Shown here in pieces: positions 51,713-61,076 of a stretch of DNA of 64,000 nucleotides. Made by a program: the position numbers and the translations under genes. Below the pieces are notes generated by a model that had not been told where the DNA came from, did not search any database, and saw only the letters and a list, made by a program, of their open reading frames with translations. The stretch lies in NCBI RefSeq assembly GCF_003205875.1, contig NZ_PUBZ01000065.1, forward strand, positions 1 through 64,000. Reading direction: 5' to 3'. Origin of the DNA: Herpetosiphon llansteffanensis. Its GTDB lineage: Bacteria > Chloroflexota > Chloroflexia > Chloroflexales > Herpetosiphonaceae. Each line of letters starts with the position of its first letter. Position 1 is the first letter of the stretch.

Positions 51713-52690
51713 TTAGAGCGGCTTCGAGTAGATTTCGGTCCATGCTTCGCTCAGGTCTGGGGCAGGGCTTTCTTCGGCAAATTGCACCACTGCATCCATT
51801 TCCTTTTCAACTTCTTTATCGATTTGCTTGGCTTGTTTTTCAGTTAACAAGTTTTGATCGATTAGTTTTTGCTTGAGCAAAGCAATTGGGTCGCCTGAGC
51901 GCCGAGCGTTAATGTCGTCGCGAGTACGATACATTTGGGGGTCGGCAGCTGAGTGACCACGCAGACGGTAGGTCATCGCTTCAAGGAAATAGGGGCCTTC
52001 GGTGCGGGCATGGTTGACGGCGTGAAGGGCGCGGGCGCGCATTTCTTCAACATCGTTGCCATTCACGCGCTCACCTGGCATAAAGGGCGAAGCTTTTTTG
52101 TGAATTTCCGTGACCGAGGTATGCACGCTCAGCGGCGTACCCATGGCAAATTCGTTGTTTTCGCACAGGAAAACGATTGGCAATTTGTAGAGCGCTGCCA
52201 TGCTGACGGCTTCGTAGAATTCGCCGCCATTGGTTGCGCCATCGCCAAAGAAACACATGACAACGCCATCTTGATCGGCTTCGCCAAGCACTTCACGTTT
52301 GTATTTGATCGAGTAGGCAATGCCCATGGCCAACAGCAAATGCGCACCAACGATGGCGTAACCGCCCCAGAAATTTTTATTTTTATCAGCAAAGTGCATT
52401 GAGCCGCCTTTGCCTTTACCGGTGCCAGTGCTGCGGCCAAACAATTCAGCCATCAAAGGTTTTGGTTCGAGGCCACGAGCAAGGGCGTGACCATGGTCGC
52501 GATAGTGAGTTACTAAGTGGTCTTGTGCTTTCAAGGCACCAATCGCACCAACCGCGACTGCTTCTTGCCCAACATATAAGTGCAAGAAGCCACCGATCCG
52601 AGCACGGGTGTACTGCTGCTGGCAATGTTCTTCAAATGAGCGAATCAGCACCATCGTGCGGTAATCGGCAAGTAAATCTTGCTTTTCCAT
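51713..52690 (-). CDS. pdhA: 2-oxo acid dehydrogenase E1 component, alpha subunit (pyruvate-type)
   Basis: 325 residues. ThDP-binding motif GDGATNGGEFYEAVSMAALY with ENNEFAMGT; upstream LVTHYRDHGHALARG and GKGGSMHFADKNKNF are characteristic of pyruvate E1-alpha. The ATG at 52690 has AAAGGAG five bases upstream; the frame continues to 52753 without support. First gene of the E1alpha-E1beta-E2 operon. Confidence 0.95.
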   Translation of the reverse strand: MEKQDLLADYRTMVLIRSFEEHCQQQYTRARIGGFLHLYVGQEAVAVGAIGALKAQDHLVTHYRDHGHALARGLEPKPLMAELFGRSTGTGKGKGGSMHFADKNKNFWGGYAIVGAHLLLAMGIAYSIKYKREVLGEADQDGVVMCFFGDGATNGGEFYEAVSMAALYKLPIVFLCENNEFAMGTPLSVHTSVTEIHKKASPFMPGERVNGNDVEEMRARALHAVNHARTEGPYFLEAMTYRLRGHSAADPQMYRTRDDINARRSGDPIALLKQKLIDQNLLTEKQAKQIDKEVEKEMDAVVQFAEESPAPDLSEAWTEIYSKPL

Positions 52691-52884
52691 CAAGGCTCCT
52701 TTATCGAGGGTTGCAGAAGAAGAAAAGCCATACCATGGCCGTTCTATCAACACGGATAGAACGTCTTTTAAATAAGGAATTAAGGTGTGTATTGTCGTCG
52801 TTGACAGGGCCTTTTATACCATTGGCTATTATAGCATATCGCATTGCATGCCGTCAGATAGCTTTATTTTTAGACACACTGCGT

Positions 52885-53276
52885 CATGAAAAAGGATGAA
52901 GGATGAATTATGAGGGATGAAGCCCTAGAAAGGATGAAGGATGAAGTATGAGGGATGAAGCCAACCATCACTCTAGGTTTGATCCACGAAGGACAAGAAG
53001 GGCACGAAGGACATGAAGAGCATAGAACATAACAAACTTGGCTATTGGCTTTCGGAGATTCCTTGTCCCTACAATCGAGATTGATCCACGAAGCGCACAA
53101 AGACTTATAGCCACGAATTGCACGAATTTCACCAATTCCCCGTTAGCCAATAGCCTTCAGCCCATAGCCATCGGTTCTCTGCGTTAACATGCTGACCCCT
53201 GATAGCCCCTGATCCCTATCCTATGTTCTATGTTCTATGTTCTATGTTCTTCATCCTTCATCCCTCATCCTTTATA
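52885..53276. repeat. Short-tandem-repeat spacer upstream of pheT
   Basis: The 650-base gap 52691-53340 holds no credible gene. It contains GGATGAAG runs (52891-52955), CACGAAGG units (52985-53015, 53090-53130), GGCTATTGGCT/AGCCAATAGCC units and four TCTATGT heptamers (about 53220-53250) followed by TCATCCT-type repeats. A TATAAT (53293-53298) just after it may serve pheT. Confidence 0.72.
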
Positions 53277-53340
53277 TTGTTGGCTTATCTTGTATAATGC
53301 TGATTGGCTGAAACTACTAGATACGATGAGGTAAAACGGC

Positions 53341-55857
53341 ATGCGAGTACCGCTTTCGTGGTTACGCGAATTTGTTGATATAACGATGAGTCCTGAAGAA
53401 TTGGCCGAGCGGCTCACGCGGGCGGGCTTGGAAGTTGCCAGCATTGATTACGTCGGGCTGCAAGCTCCCGCTGGCTCGGCTTGGGCCCCAGATTTGGGTA
53501 GCGCCACCCCACCAGAGTATATCCCGTGGGATCGCGAGACGATTGTTGTGGGCCAGATTGTTGATGTGCAGCCGCACCCCAACGCTGAACGCCTAAAATT
53601 GCCCAAAATTGCCTATGGCGAAGGCCGCGAATTAACCGTGGTTACTGGCGCTCCCAATATTGAATTTGGCATGAGCGGCCAAAAAGTGGTGCTCGCCACC
53701 AAAGGCGCACGCTTGCTCGATGGCCATAGCGAAACCCGTCAATGGTTGACGCTCAAGCCAACCAAACTGCGCGGCGTGCCTTCCGAAGGCATGGTCTGCT
53801 CGGAGATGGAATTGGCGCTCTCCGACGAGCACGAAGGCATTATCTTCTTGCCCGATGATGCGCCGGTTGGCACGCCCTTGGCCGATTATTGGGGCGATGC
53901 AGTGTTGGAAATTGAAACCACGCCGAATTATGCCCATACCTTGAGCATCCTTGGGGTGGCCCGCGAAGTTGCGGCCTTCACCGGCGGCGAATTGCGCATG
54001 CCCAGCTTCGATTTGCCAAGCAACGGCCCAGCTATCGCCGACAAAATTCAGGTCGAGATTGTCGATTCGAGCATTTGCCCACGCTTTGTTGCTGGCTTGA
54101 TCGAAGGTGTGACAATTGCACCCTCGCCATGGTGGATGCAACGCCGCTTGCGCTTAGCTGGCCAACGCCCAATCAACAACATTGCCGACATCACCAACTA
54201 TGTGATGTTGGAGCTTGGCGAGCCAAGCCATGCCTTCGATGCCGATCAAGTTGCCCAAGGCCGCTTGATTATTCGTCCTGCTGCTGCTGGCGAAAAGCTC
54301 GAAACCCTCGATCACATTGTGCGTGAATTGCGCCTAATCGATACGGTTGTGGCCGATCCCAACGGCCCATCAAGCTTAGCTGGGGTGATGGGTGGCGCGG
54401 CCTCGGAAATTAGCGATAGCACGGTTAATGTATTGTATGAAGCGGCGTTGTGGAATCCCATTGCGATTCGGCGCACCGCTCAGCATTTCAAACTCTTCTC
54501 CGAAGCCTCAAAACGTTTCGAGAAGGGCGTTGACCCAACGCTCCCACCACGCACAACGATTCGCGGTTTGAACTTAATTCAGCAACTTGCTGGCGGCACG
54601 ATTGCCAATGGCTTGGTTGATGTTTGCCCTGAGCCATTCACCCGCCGCGAAATTGAGTTAGCCTTGGGCGAAGTTAAGCGCATTTTGGGGATTGAGCTTG
54701 CGCTAACCGAAGTGGCCAATTTGCTCAGCCGCTTGGGCTATGAATGCGCCGTGGTCGAATCGAGCCGTGGCCCAGCCTTGCATGTGCTGGTGCCAGCGCA
54801 TCGCACCGATGTTGAGATCGAAGCCGATTTGCTCGAAGATGTGGCCCGCATGTATGGCTACGATGAGATTCCCGAAGCCCTAATGGCCGATACCTTGCCA
54901 ACCCAGCGCGCAAATCCATTGTTCGAAGCCACTGAACGTTTGCGCGATATGTTGGTGGCTGCGGGCTTGGATGAAGCGATTAGCTATTCGTTGAGCAACG
55001 AAACGCTGCAAAACTCAATCTATGTGAGCGAAAATGGCGCAACTGCTGCCCAATTCGTGCGCTTGGAAAACCCATTAACGCCCGATCGCTCGGTGATGCG
55101 GCGTTCAATGTTGCCCGAATTGCTGAGCATTGTGGTTGGCGATTTGCGCGAACGCGAGCGGGTTGCCTTATTTGAAATTGGCGCTGTCTTTGATCCAGTT
55201 GTTGGCCAATTGCTGCCCGACGAACCACGCAACGTAGCACTGATTTTGGCTGGCACACGCCAAACCAGCACCTGGAGCCAGCCCGAGCCAGAGGGCTTCG
55301 ATTTCTTCGACCTCAAAGGCGTAATTGAAGAAGTGCTGCGTCGTCATGGCTTGCGCGAACGAGCCAGTTTCCAAGTGGCGAGCGATGAGCGTTTGCATCC
55401 AGGCCGCAGCGCCAAAATTGTCGTCGATGAGCTTGAAATTGGCGTGTTTGGCGAATTACACCCATTGGTACGCGATCGTTTTGGCTTCAGCGTGCAACGG
55501 GTTTGTGTTGCCGAATTAAGCGTTGATCACCTGCTCAAGGTCAGCACGCCAACCAAATATGCCAGCATCTCGCGCTTCCCTGCCACAGTGCAGGATTTGG
55601 CCCTGGTTGCCAACGACGAGCTAGCAGCCGACCTGATTGCCAAGACGATCAAGCAATATGGTGGCGAATTCTTGGAAGATGTGCGCTTGTTCGATGTGTA
55701 TACTGGCGCGCCAATTCCTGCTGGCCAGCGCAGTTTGGCCTTCCGCCTGCGCTTCCGCGCGCCCGACCGCACCTTGGCCGACAAAGATTTGCTCAAGACC
55801 CGCGAAAAGTTGCTCAAGCAGCTTGAACGTGAATTAGGCGTACAAATCCGTAGCTAA
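53341..55857 (+). CDS. pheT: Phenylalanine-tRNA ligase beta subunit
   Basis: 838 residues, full-length bacterial PheT. N-terminal tRNA-binding (EMAP-like) domain (VGQIVDVQPHPNAERLKLPKI; TGAPNIEFGMSGQKVVLATKGARL), B3/B4 editing domain (FVAGLIEGVTIAPSPWWMQRRL), B5 domain (LALTEVANLLSRLGYECAV; HRTDVEIEADLLEDVARMYGYDEI), a catalytic-like core and the C-terminal ferredoxin-like anticodon-binding domain (SISRFPATVQDLALVANDELAAD). pheS is not adjacent, so the two subunits are encoded apart. A terminator follows. Confidence 0.97.
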   Translation: MRVPLSWLREFVDITMSPEELAERLTRAGLEVASIDYVGLQAPAGSAWAPDLGSATPPEYIPWDRETIVVGQIVDVQPHPNAERLKLPKIAYGEGRELTVVTGAPNIEFGMSGQKVVLATKGARLLDGHSETRQWLTLKPTKLRGVPSEGMVCSEMELALSDEHEGIIFLPDDAPVGTPLADYWGDAVLEIETTPNYAHTLSILGVAREVAAFTGGELRMPSFDLPSNGPAIADKIQVEIVDSSICPRFVAGLIEGVTIAPSPWWMQRRLRLAGQRPINNIADITNYVMLELGEPSHAFDADQVAQGRLIIRPAAAGEKLETLDHIVRELRLIDTVVADPNGPSSLAGVMGGAASEISDSTVNVLYEAALWNPIAIRRTAQHFKLFSEASKRFEKGVDPTLPPRTTIRGLNLIQQLAGGTIANGLVDVCPEPFTRREIELALGEVKRILGIELALTEVANLLSRLGYECAVVESSRGPALHVLVPAHRTDVEIEADLLEDVARMYGYDEIPEALMADTLPTQRANPLFEATERLRDMLVAAGLDEAISYSLSNETLQNSIYVSENGATAAQFVRLENPLTPDRSVMRRSMLPELLSIVVGDLRERERVALFEIGAVFDPVVGQLLPDEPRNVALILAGTRQTSTWSQPEPEGFDFFDLKGVIEEVLRRHGLRERASFQVASDERLHPGRSAKIVVDELEIGVFGELHPLVRDRFGFSVQRVCVAELSVDHLLKVSTPTKYASISRFPATVQDLALVANDELAADLIAKTIKQYGGEFLEDVRLFDVYTGAPIPAGQRSLAFRLRFRAPDRTLADKDLLKTREKLLKQLERELGVQIRS

Positions 55858-55866
55858 ACAACTGCA

Positions 55867-55900
55867 AGCCCTGCTGCTAGCAATAGCAGTGGGGCTTTTT
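55867..55900 (+). terminator. Rho-independent terminator after pheT
   Basis: 12-bp stem with two G-U pairs (55867-55878 with 55885-55896, AGCCCTGCTGCT/AGCAGTGGGGCT) and five Ts at the end. Confidence 0.85.
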
Positions 55901-56145
55901 ATATCATCTATTGCCTAACATTAATTTGACACCAGCAATCCTCGCGTTATAATCAAGCCAATTGTTACTATAAGCTAGGGTGAGGATTAACTACTTCCTG
56001 CTGCTTGCCACAACATTCCTGCCACAATCAACACCATTCAATAACAAAAAATCCACGATTAATGCTCCAAATAAAGCAGCTCATATATAATCAAGTTTCA
56101 AATTATTGAAGCTTATTTGCGTTTAACATAATAAAATAACTAAAA

Positions 56146-56184
56146 AATAAATTCATAATTTATTAATGAATTGTGCGCACAATT
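56146..56184. promoter_or_regulatory. Perfect 16-bp palindrome and A/T inverted repeat upstream of a small ORF
   Basis: AATTGTGCGCACAATT at 56169-56184 is a perfect palindrome; just upstream AATAAATT/AATTTATT (56146-56153 with 56157-56164) is another inverted repeat. Both lie in the A/T-rich gap after pheT, some 60-90 bases before a strong ribosome site. Likely a regulator's operator; the regulator is unknown. The rest of 55901-56245 shows no gene. Confidence 0.5.
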
Positions 56185-56275
56185 TCTAATTGATTGATTA
56201 TGCTACGCTTGAGCTAAGTGAAAGAGTCGTTTTATAAAGGAGGAAAATGGAAATTTTGCGCCAAATCCTGCTTTT

Positions 56276-56500
56276 GTGCTGGCGAATTGCTTTTTTGCAA
56301 GCACTAAGCAAATTTGGGAGCTTGAAACCGAGCAACCATTGCATGAGCCACAATTTGCTGTCGCTGCCAGTCGCTATCAGGCTGGGCGCTATTGGTATCG
56401 GGTGATTGGCCCATACTTGGCCCATTATCCGTTGCAACCAGCCCACAACTATACATTAAACGAAGCCTATTTGTGGCTCATGCAGCAAGCCTCAGCTTAA
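56276..56500 (+). CDS. Small ORF of uncertain start (frame conflict with a strong ribosome site)
   Basis: A 74-codon GTG frame whose C-terminal part (AASRYQAGRYWYRVIGPYLA; NYTLNEAYLWLMQQA) looks protein-like. Its start has no ribosome site. The good site AAAGGAGG at 56238 instead serves an ATG at 56247 in another frame, which ends at 56405 after 52 codons. Either a short protein is made from 56247 or a small indel has broken one original gene. Its end overlaps the AlaX-type gene by a few bases. No family recognised. Confidence 0.3.
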   Translation: MLANCFFASTKQIWELETEQPLHEPQFAVAASRYQAGRYWYRVIGPYLAHYPLQPAHNYTLNEAYLWLMQQASA

Positions 56501-57655
56501 TCTGCTCAGCGCCAAATCAATCGCGGCGGCTAAATCGTGAGCATTCGCAATGCCACCTTGGGCTTGTTGGGCGCTGCCGCCACCTTTGCCGCCAAATTCG
56601 GCGACAACCTGGCGCAAAAGTGCGCCACAATCGAGGCCCTGACCAGCAACGATTAATTGGGGTTTGCTTGCTGCCACGCCAAACAAGGCTACGCCGCCAG
56701 CTTGCGCGACCAAATTCGCCAATTGGCGCACGCTTTGCGGTTCGCGCTGCCACACTTGGGCCACGACCTTGAGCTGGCCAATGGTTTGGGCCTCTTCCAC
56801 CAAGGCTTTGGCCTCGAATTCGAGCAATTGTTGCTCTGCTTGCTGCAACTGTTTGCGCAGTTGGTGTTCTTGTTCGCGCAAACGCTCCACTGCTTGCTCT
56901 GCTTGGTTGGGCGCAACACTAAAACCAGCAGCAATCCGCCCAAGCATGGCATTCTTCCAACGCAAATCCTGCAACGCGCGCCCACCACAGACAAATTCAA
57001 TCCGTAGGCTATCGCCGCGCTTTTCGCTACGCCGAATGTGAATCTGACCAACTGCGCCAGTGGCGTTGGGGTGGGTTCCGCCACACGCTGAATGATCAAA
57101 ATCGCCTGCTGAAACAACCCGAATTGCGCCTGTAACTGTGGGAGCTTTGCGTAGGGCGATGCTGGCTAGCTCATCCTCGCTGACAATTCGCGTTAGAATT
57201 GGCAGATTTTGCCAGATGATGTGGTTGGCTAAGTCTTCGGCCTCGGCAAGTTGTTCAGGGCTGGCGGCGCTGGTCGTCAAATCAATCGTCACATACTCGG
57301 CACTGAGATGAAAGCCCACCGTACGCCAATTGAAAAGCTGATCAAATGCCGCCGAAAGTAAATGCTGGCCGTGGTGTTGTTGCATATGGTCAAAGCGGCG
57401 CTGCCAATCCAAGCGACATTCGACATTGGTGGCCTCGATTGGTTCAGCCAGCGTATGCCAAATCACATCCTGCTCATCAATTTGAACATCGACCACCGCC
57501 ACACCGTTAATCCAGCCATGGTCGGCGGGCTGGCCGCCAGCTTCGGGATAAAACGCGCTGCGATCAAGCGCAACCCGTTGCTGATCGCTGGCAATAATTT
57601 GGGCTGACCATTCGCGCAAATAGGCATCGTGCCAATACAATCGTTCAGTGCTCAT
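56492..57655 (-). CDS. AlaX-type alanyl-tRNA editing protein (AlaXp-II, with DHHA1 domain)
   Basis: 387 residues. AlaRS-like second domain (RSAFYPEAGGQPADHGWI; metal motifs in MQQHHGQHLLSAAF and CGGTHPNATGAVGQI), then a coiled-coil linker (LREQEHQLRKQLQQAEQQLLEFEAKALVEE) and a C-terminal DHHA1 domain (FGGKGGGSAQQAQGG). It lacks the catalytic and tRNA-binding domains of AlaRS, so it hydrolyses mischarged Ser/Gly-tRNA(Ala) as an editing factor. The ATG at 57655 follows GGAG by six bases. Confidence 0.9.
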   Translation of the reverse strand: MSTERLYWHDAYLREWSAQIIASDQQRVALDRSAFYPEAGGQPADHGWINGVAVVDVQIDEQDVIWHTLAEPIEATNVECRLDWQRRFDHMQQHHGQHLLSAAFDQLFNWRTVGFHLSAEYVTIDLTTSAASPEQLAEAEDLANHIIWQNLPILTRIVSEDELASIALRKAPTVTGAIRVVSAGDFDHSACGGTHPNATGAVGQIHIRRSEKRGDSLRIEFVCGGRALQDLRWKNAMLGRIAAGFSVAPNQAEQAVERLREQEHQLRKQLQQAEQQLLEFEAKALVEEAQTIGQLKVVAQVWQREPQSVRQLANLVAQAGGVALFGVAASKPQLIVAGQGLDCGALLRQVVAEFGGKGGGSAQQAQGGIANAHDLAAAIDLALSRLS

Positions 57656-57717
57656 CGACGGCTCCTGCAAAACAGAATATGCTATGATAGATCAATCTGT
57701 GCAAAGGAGAAATCTCA

Positions 57718-58203
57718 ATGACGAGTAAAGCCGCCGAGTATTACGCCAAAGAAACCGAGCGGGTCTGGACGTTGGTTGGCGAGCATGCAGAGGCCGATTT
57801 GCATAAGCCAATTCGCAACGATGGCTGGAGCACGTGGGACATTGTGGCCCATATTGCCATAACCTCGCGCCAAATGCTGCGCTTGGGCCAAAAACAACAG
57901 CAGCAATCCCAAACAGGCAATACAACTCCAATCTTTGCCCCCGATTTTGATGTTGATCGCATGAATATTGAGCAGGTTGAGGCGTGGCGCGGCAAAAGCT
58001 TTGCCGAAATTCGCCAGCATTGGGATAAAACTGGCAGCCAATTGGCCGATTATTGCGCTAGCTTGCAAGCAAACGATTTGGCATTGCCGGTTGAGTTTGT
58101 CAAAAAGCAGCACATGACGCTTGATGAACTATTAAATAGAATTGCACTGCATATTCGCTTACATCGCACCGAAATAGAAACGGGCCTTAGCTCGCTAGAA
58201 TGA
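57718..58203 (+). CDS. DinB/mycothiol-maleylpyruvate-isomerase-like four-helix protein
   Basis: 161 residues, DinB_2/MDMPI_N-like: RNDGWSTWDIVAHIAITSRQMLRLG holds the first conserved His region and DELLNRIALHIRLHRTEIE the last, giving a probable three-His metal site. Members include thiol-dependent S-transferases; the exact reaction is unknown. AAAGGAG eight bases before the ATG. Divergent from the AlaX gene, with the M19 dipeptidase gene six bases downstream. Confidence 0.8.
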   Translation: MTSKAAEYYAKETERVWTLVGEHAEADLHKPIRNDGWSTWDIVAHIAITSRQMLRLGQKQQQQSQTGNTTPIFAPDFDVDRMNIEQVEAWRGKSFAEIRQHWDKTGSQLADYCASLQANDLALPVEFVKKQHMTLDELLNRIALHIRLHRTEIETGLSSLE

Positions 58204-58209
58204 GGTTTC

Positions 58210-59262
58210 ATGATTCTCGTTGATGCACACCTCGATTTGGCCTATAACGCAATTAACCTTGGCCGCGATTTGACTCAAACGGTCGATGTTGGTCGCCAAC
58301 GCGCTGCCGAACATACGCCCGAATGGATTGCCGAGGCTGGCACGCTGACCACAACCTTGCCTGAAATTGGCTTGCACCAGCCAAGCATTGTGTGTGGCAC
58401 GATTTTTATTTTGCCCGCCGATGCCCAAACCACGCTTGACGGTGTGGCCTACGCAACCCCCGACGAAGCCCACGATCAAGCATGGGAGCAACTGAATTGG
58501 TACAAGCAGCAGTGTGCCGCTGGCCACTTACACTTTATCGACAACCAACAGGCGCTTGAGGCCATTCAAGCTGGCGCTGGCTCGCTGCCTGGTTTGGTCT
58601 TTTTGATGGAAGGAGCCGATGGCTTGCGCACGCCTGCTGAGTTGGTCGAGTGGCATGCTGCTGGCCTGCGTTGGCTTGGGCCTGCTTGGCAAGCAACCCG
58701 CTATGCTGGCGGCACGGGGCAGCCTGGCCCCTTCACTGCTGCTGGCTTTGAACTACTTGGTTTGATGCAAGAGCTTGGGGTGGCGCTCGATGCGAGTCAT
58801 CTGGCTGAGGAAAGTTTTTGGCAAGCAATTGAGCATTTTAATGGGCTAATTGCAGCCTCGCACTCCAATTGCCGCAGCTTGTTGGCTGGCTCCGAGCACC
58901 AAGATCGCTACTTAAGCGATGCCATGATCAAAGCAATTATCGAGCGCGATGGTGTCATTGGGATTGCGCTGTATAACCGCATGCTGCGCGCCGATTGGGA
59001 TGGCAGCAAAAACCACGTTAATTTGGCGCATGTGGTGGCACAGATTGAGCATGTCTGCCAGCTTGCAGGCAATAGCCGCCACGTAGCACTTGGCTCAGAC
59101 CTCGACGGCGGCTTTGGTGTTGAAATGATTCCAGCGGAAATCGATCGCTGGAGCGATTTGCCCAAAATTGGCCAAGCCTTGGCGGCACGTGGCTGGCAGG
59201 AAACCGATATTGCCAATCTCATGGGTCAAAATTGGCTGCGCTGGTTCCAAAAAATTTTGTAA
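58210..59262 (+). CDS. Dipeptidase, membrane-dipeptidase family (peptidase M19)
   Basis: 350 residues. Zinc ligands: VDAHLDLAYNAIN (H-x-D), LMEGADGLRTP (bridging Glu), LDASHLAEESFWQAIEHFNG and IAASHSNCRSL (His pair), and ALGSDLDGGFG (Asp). This is the complete binuclear site of renal-dipeptidase-like enzymes, which cleave dipeptides with varied specificity. No signal peptide, so cytoplasmic. Likely cotranscribed with the DinB-like gene. Confidence 0.93.
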   Translation: MILVDAHLDLAYNAINLGRDLTQTVDVGRQRAAEHTPEWIAEAGTLTTTLPEIGLHQPSIVCGTIFILPADAQTTLDGVAYATPDEAHDQAWEQLNWYKQQCAAGHLHFIDNQQALEAIQAGAGSLPGLVFLMEGADGLRTPAELVEWHAAGLRWLGPAWQATRYAGGTGQPGPFTAAGFELLGLMQELGVALDASHLAEESFWQAIEHFNGLIAASHSNCRSLLAGSEHQDRYLSDAMIKAIIERDGVIGIALYNRMLRADWDGSKNHVNLAHVVAQIEHVCQLAGNSRHVALGSDLDGGFGVEMIPAEIDRWSDLPKIGQALAARGWQETDIANLMGQNWLRWFQKIL

Positions 59263-59283
59263 GGCTTGGGGATCGTTTGTTTC

Positions 59284-59436
59284 GATCCACGAAGCGCACG
59301 AAGAGCACGAAGGCTATAGGCTATTGGCGTTTGGCTATCGGAGTGTTTCGATCCACGAAGGACACGAAGGACACGAAGGACGAAACCGCGAAGGGCGCGA
59401 AGATCGCGAAATGTAGCTCTAGGCTATCGGCTATGT
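59284..59436. repeat. CACGAAGGA nonamer repeat cluster
   Basis: Tandem units of CACGAAGGA/CGCACGAAG (59284-59312 and 59354-59384), with AAGGCTATAGGC units between. Part of the 670-base gene-free gap before purM. Confidence 0.7.
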
Positions 59437-59602
59437 GTAATGATACATTGGATTGGCAATCAGCATCATGCCCTCACCCCCAGCCCCTCTCCCACTGAAC
59501 GCGGGCGAGGGGAGCCGACCCTTGTGTACCAAAAAATGGCGCAAAAACCACCGTCTAAAGCCCCTCGCCTGCGGGCGGGAGAGGGGTTGGGGTGAGGGGA
59601 TC
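59437..59602. repeat. MITE-like inverted repeat, copy 5
   Basis: Left outer arm ATACATTGGATTGGCAATCA, inner CCCTCACCCCCAGCCCCTC, and right GGGGTTGGGGTGAGGGGATC; the right outer arm is missing. Same family as the copy at 9860-10051. Confidence 0.75.
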
Positions 59603-59734
59603 TTAAAACCTATCCTTGAAAGTGATCCTCAACTCCTCTCTGCGCCTCTGGGTTGAAAAATAGAACATTTTTAGCCACAGATTGCACAGATTCGTGTGAT
59701 TATTGTTCTCTTCCAATCACCTGATCCATGACCT

Positions 59735-59892
59735 CTCTTCCCCTTTGACCTTCTGACTTTTGATTTTTGACTTTTGCCTTCTGACTTGTTCTTCATCCCT
59801 CATCCTTCATCCTTATCTATGTTCTATGTTCTATGCTCTATGTTCTATATTTGATTTGTTCTTCATCCTTCATCCTTATCTATGTTCTATAA
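59735..59892. repeat. Heptamer repeat tract upstream of purM
   Basis: TTCTGACTTTTGA-type units, then TCATCCT/TCATCCC heptamers (59790-59812) and TCTATGT heptamers (59816-59850), ending in TCTATAAT, whose TATAAT (59888-59893) may be the purM -10 box. No gene. Confidence 0.7.
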
Positions 59893-59933
59893 TAGGCCAA
59901 CAACCAATCAATACGGAACTGGAGTAGACAACC

Positions 59934-60962
59934 ATGACCACCTATAAGGATGCTGGCGTTGATATTGCAACCAAGATGGATGCGATCCAACAGATGGGTG
60001 CCGCCGTAAAGGCCACCCATACTCCAGCAGTGTTGGCCGGTTTAGGCGCGTTCGGCGGCTGTTTTGACCTAGCCGAGGTCACGACCAAGCATGCCCAACC
60101 GGTGTTGGTGGCCTCGACCGATGGCGTTGGCACCAAAACAGCGGTTGCCGCCGCCGTTGGCGATGTACGCACGATTGGTGCCGATTTAGTTAACCATTGT
60201 ATTAATGATATTTTGTGCCAAGGTGCAACGCCACTCTTTTTTCTCGATTATATTGCGGCCTCAAAACTTGAGCCAGTCATGATTGTTGCGGCGGTTGAAG
60301 GGCTTGCCGCTGCATGTCGCGATGCAGGTATTGCCTTGCTTGGCGGCGAAACTGCCGAAATGCCAGGAGTTTATCACGATGGGGCCTTTGATGTAGCAGG
60401 CACCATTGTTGGCGTGGTTGATCGGGCCAATATGCTCGATGGCAGCGCAATCAAGCCTGGCGATGTAGCAATTGCGTTGCCTTCGACTGGCTTGCACACC
60501 AATGGCTATTCGTTGGCGCGCAAAGTGTGTGCTCCATTGGGCTATGCTAGCCAACCAGCAATCTTGGCTGGGCAGAGCATTGGCGAGGCCTTGTTGGCTC
60601 CGCATCGGGCTTACTTGCACGAAGTTCAGGCCTTACGCCAAGCTGGCGTAGCAATTCATGGTTTGGCGCATATTACTGGTGGCGGCATTTGGGATAATAT
60701 TCCCCGTGTTTTGCCCGCCGATGTCACGGTTGAATTGGTACGTGGCTCATGGCATGTGCCTGCCATCTTTCAATTAATTGTTGAACAAGCAGCGATGGAC
60801 GAGCACGAAGCCCATCATGTGCTCAACATGGGCTTGGGCATGATTTTGTTTATTGCCGCCGAGCAGGCTGAGCAAGCGCTGGCAACCATCAGCGATGCCC
60901 AACTGGTCGGTCGGGTTGTTGAGCAAACCAATCAGGCGCGAGTAGTGCTAGTAGATCGCTAG
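59934..60962 (+). CDS. purM: Phosphoribosylformylglycinamidine cyclo-ligase
   Basis: AIR synthetase of purine synthesis: ATP-dependent closure of the imidazole ring. 342 residues. Signatures: YKDAGVDIATKMDAI, LVASTDGVGTKTAVAA, DLVNHCINDILCQGA, LLGGETAEMPGVY and GLAHITGGGIWDNIPRVLP, all typical of PurM. Followed by a hairpin leader and a signalling gene cluster. No other pur genes adjacent apart from the formate-supplying purU at the other end of the window. Confidence 0.97.
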   Translation: MTTYKDAGVDIATKMDAIQQMGAAVKATHTPAVLAGLGAFGGCFDLAEVTTKHAQPVLVASTDGVGTKTAVAAAVGDVRTIGADLVNHCINDILCQGATPLFFLDYIAASKLEPVMIVAAVEGLAAACRDAGIALLGGETAEMPGVYHDGAFDVAGTIVGVVDRANMLDGSAIKPGDVAIALPSTGLHTNGYSLARKVCAPLGYASQPAILAGQSIGEALLAPHRAYLHEVQALRQAGVAIHGLAHITGGGIWDNIPRVLPADVTVELVRGSWHVPAIFQLIVEQAAMDEHEAHHVLNMGLGMILFIAAEQAEQALATISDAQLVGRVVEQTNQARVVLVDR

Positions 60963-60976
60963 TAACTGTGCTATAC

Positions 60977-61021
60977 TGCCAACCATAGTTTGCCAAGCGT
61001 GGTCTTAAATTATGGTTGGCA
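60977..61021. promoter_or_regulatory. Hairpin in the gap after purM
   Basis: Perfect 11-bp stem (60977-60987 with 61011-61021, TGCCAACCATA/TATGGTTGGCA) and a 23-base loop. It has no U-tract on the plus strand. It could be a weak terminator for purM or a leader element of the next gene. Confidence 0.4.
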
Positions 61022-61076
61022 AACGAAAGCTAGTTGTCATCTTCATCACTATCGCAGCCAAAACGGAAACGCTATA

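Noticed and set aside
51953-52402. Plus-strand ORF opposite the E1-alpha gene
   Set aside because: Shadow of the well-conserved coding sequence on the other strand.
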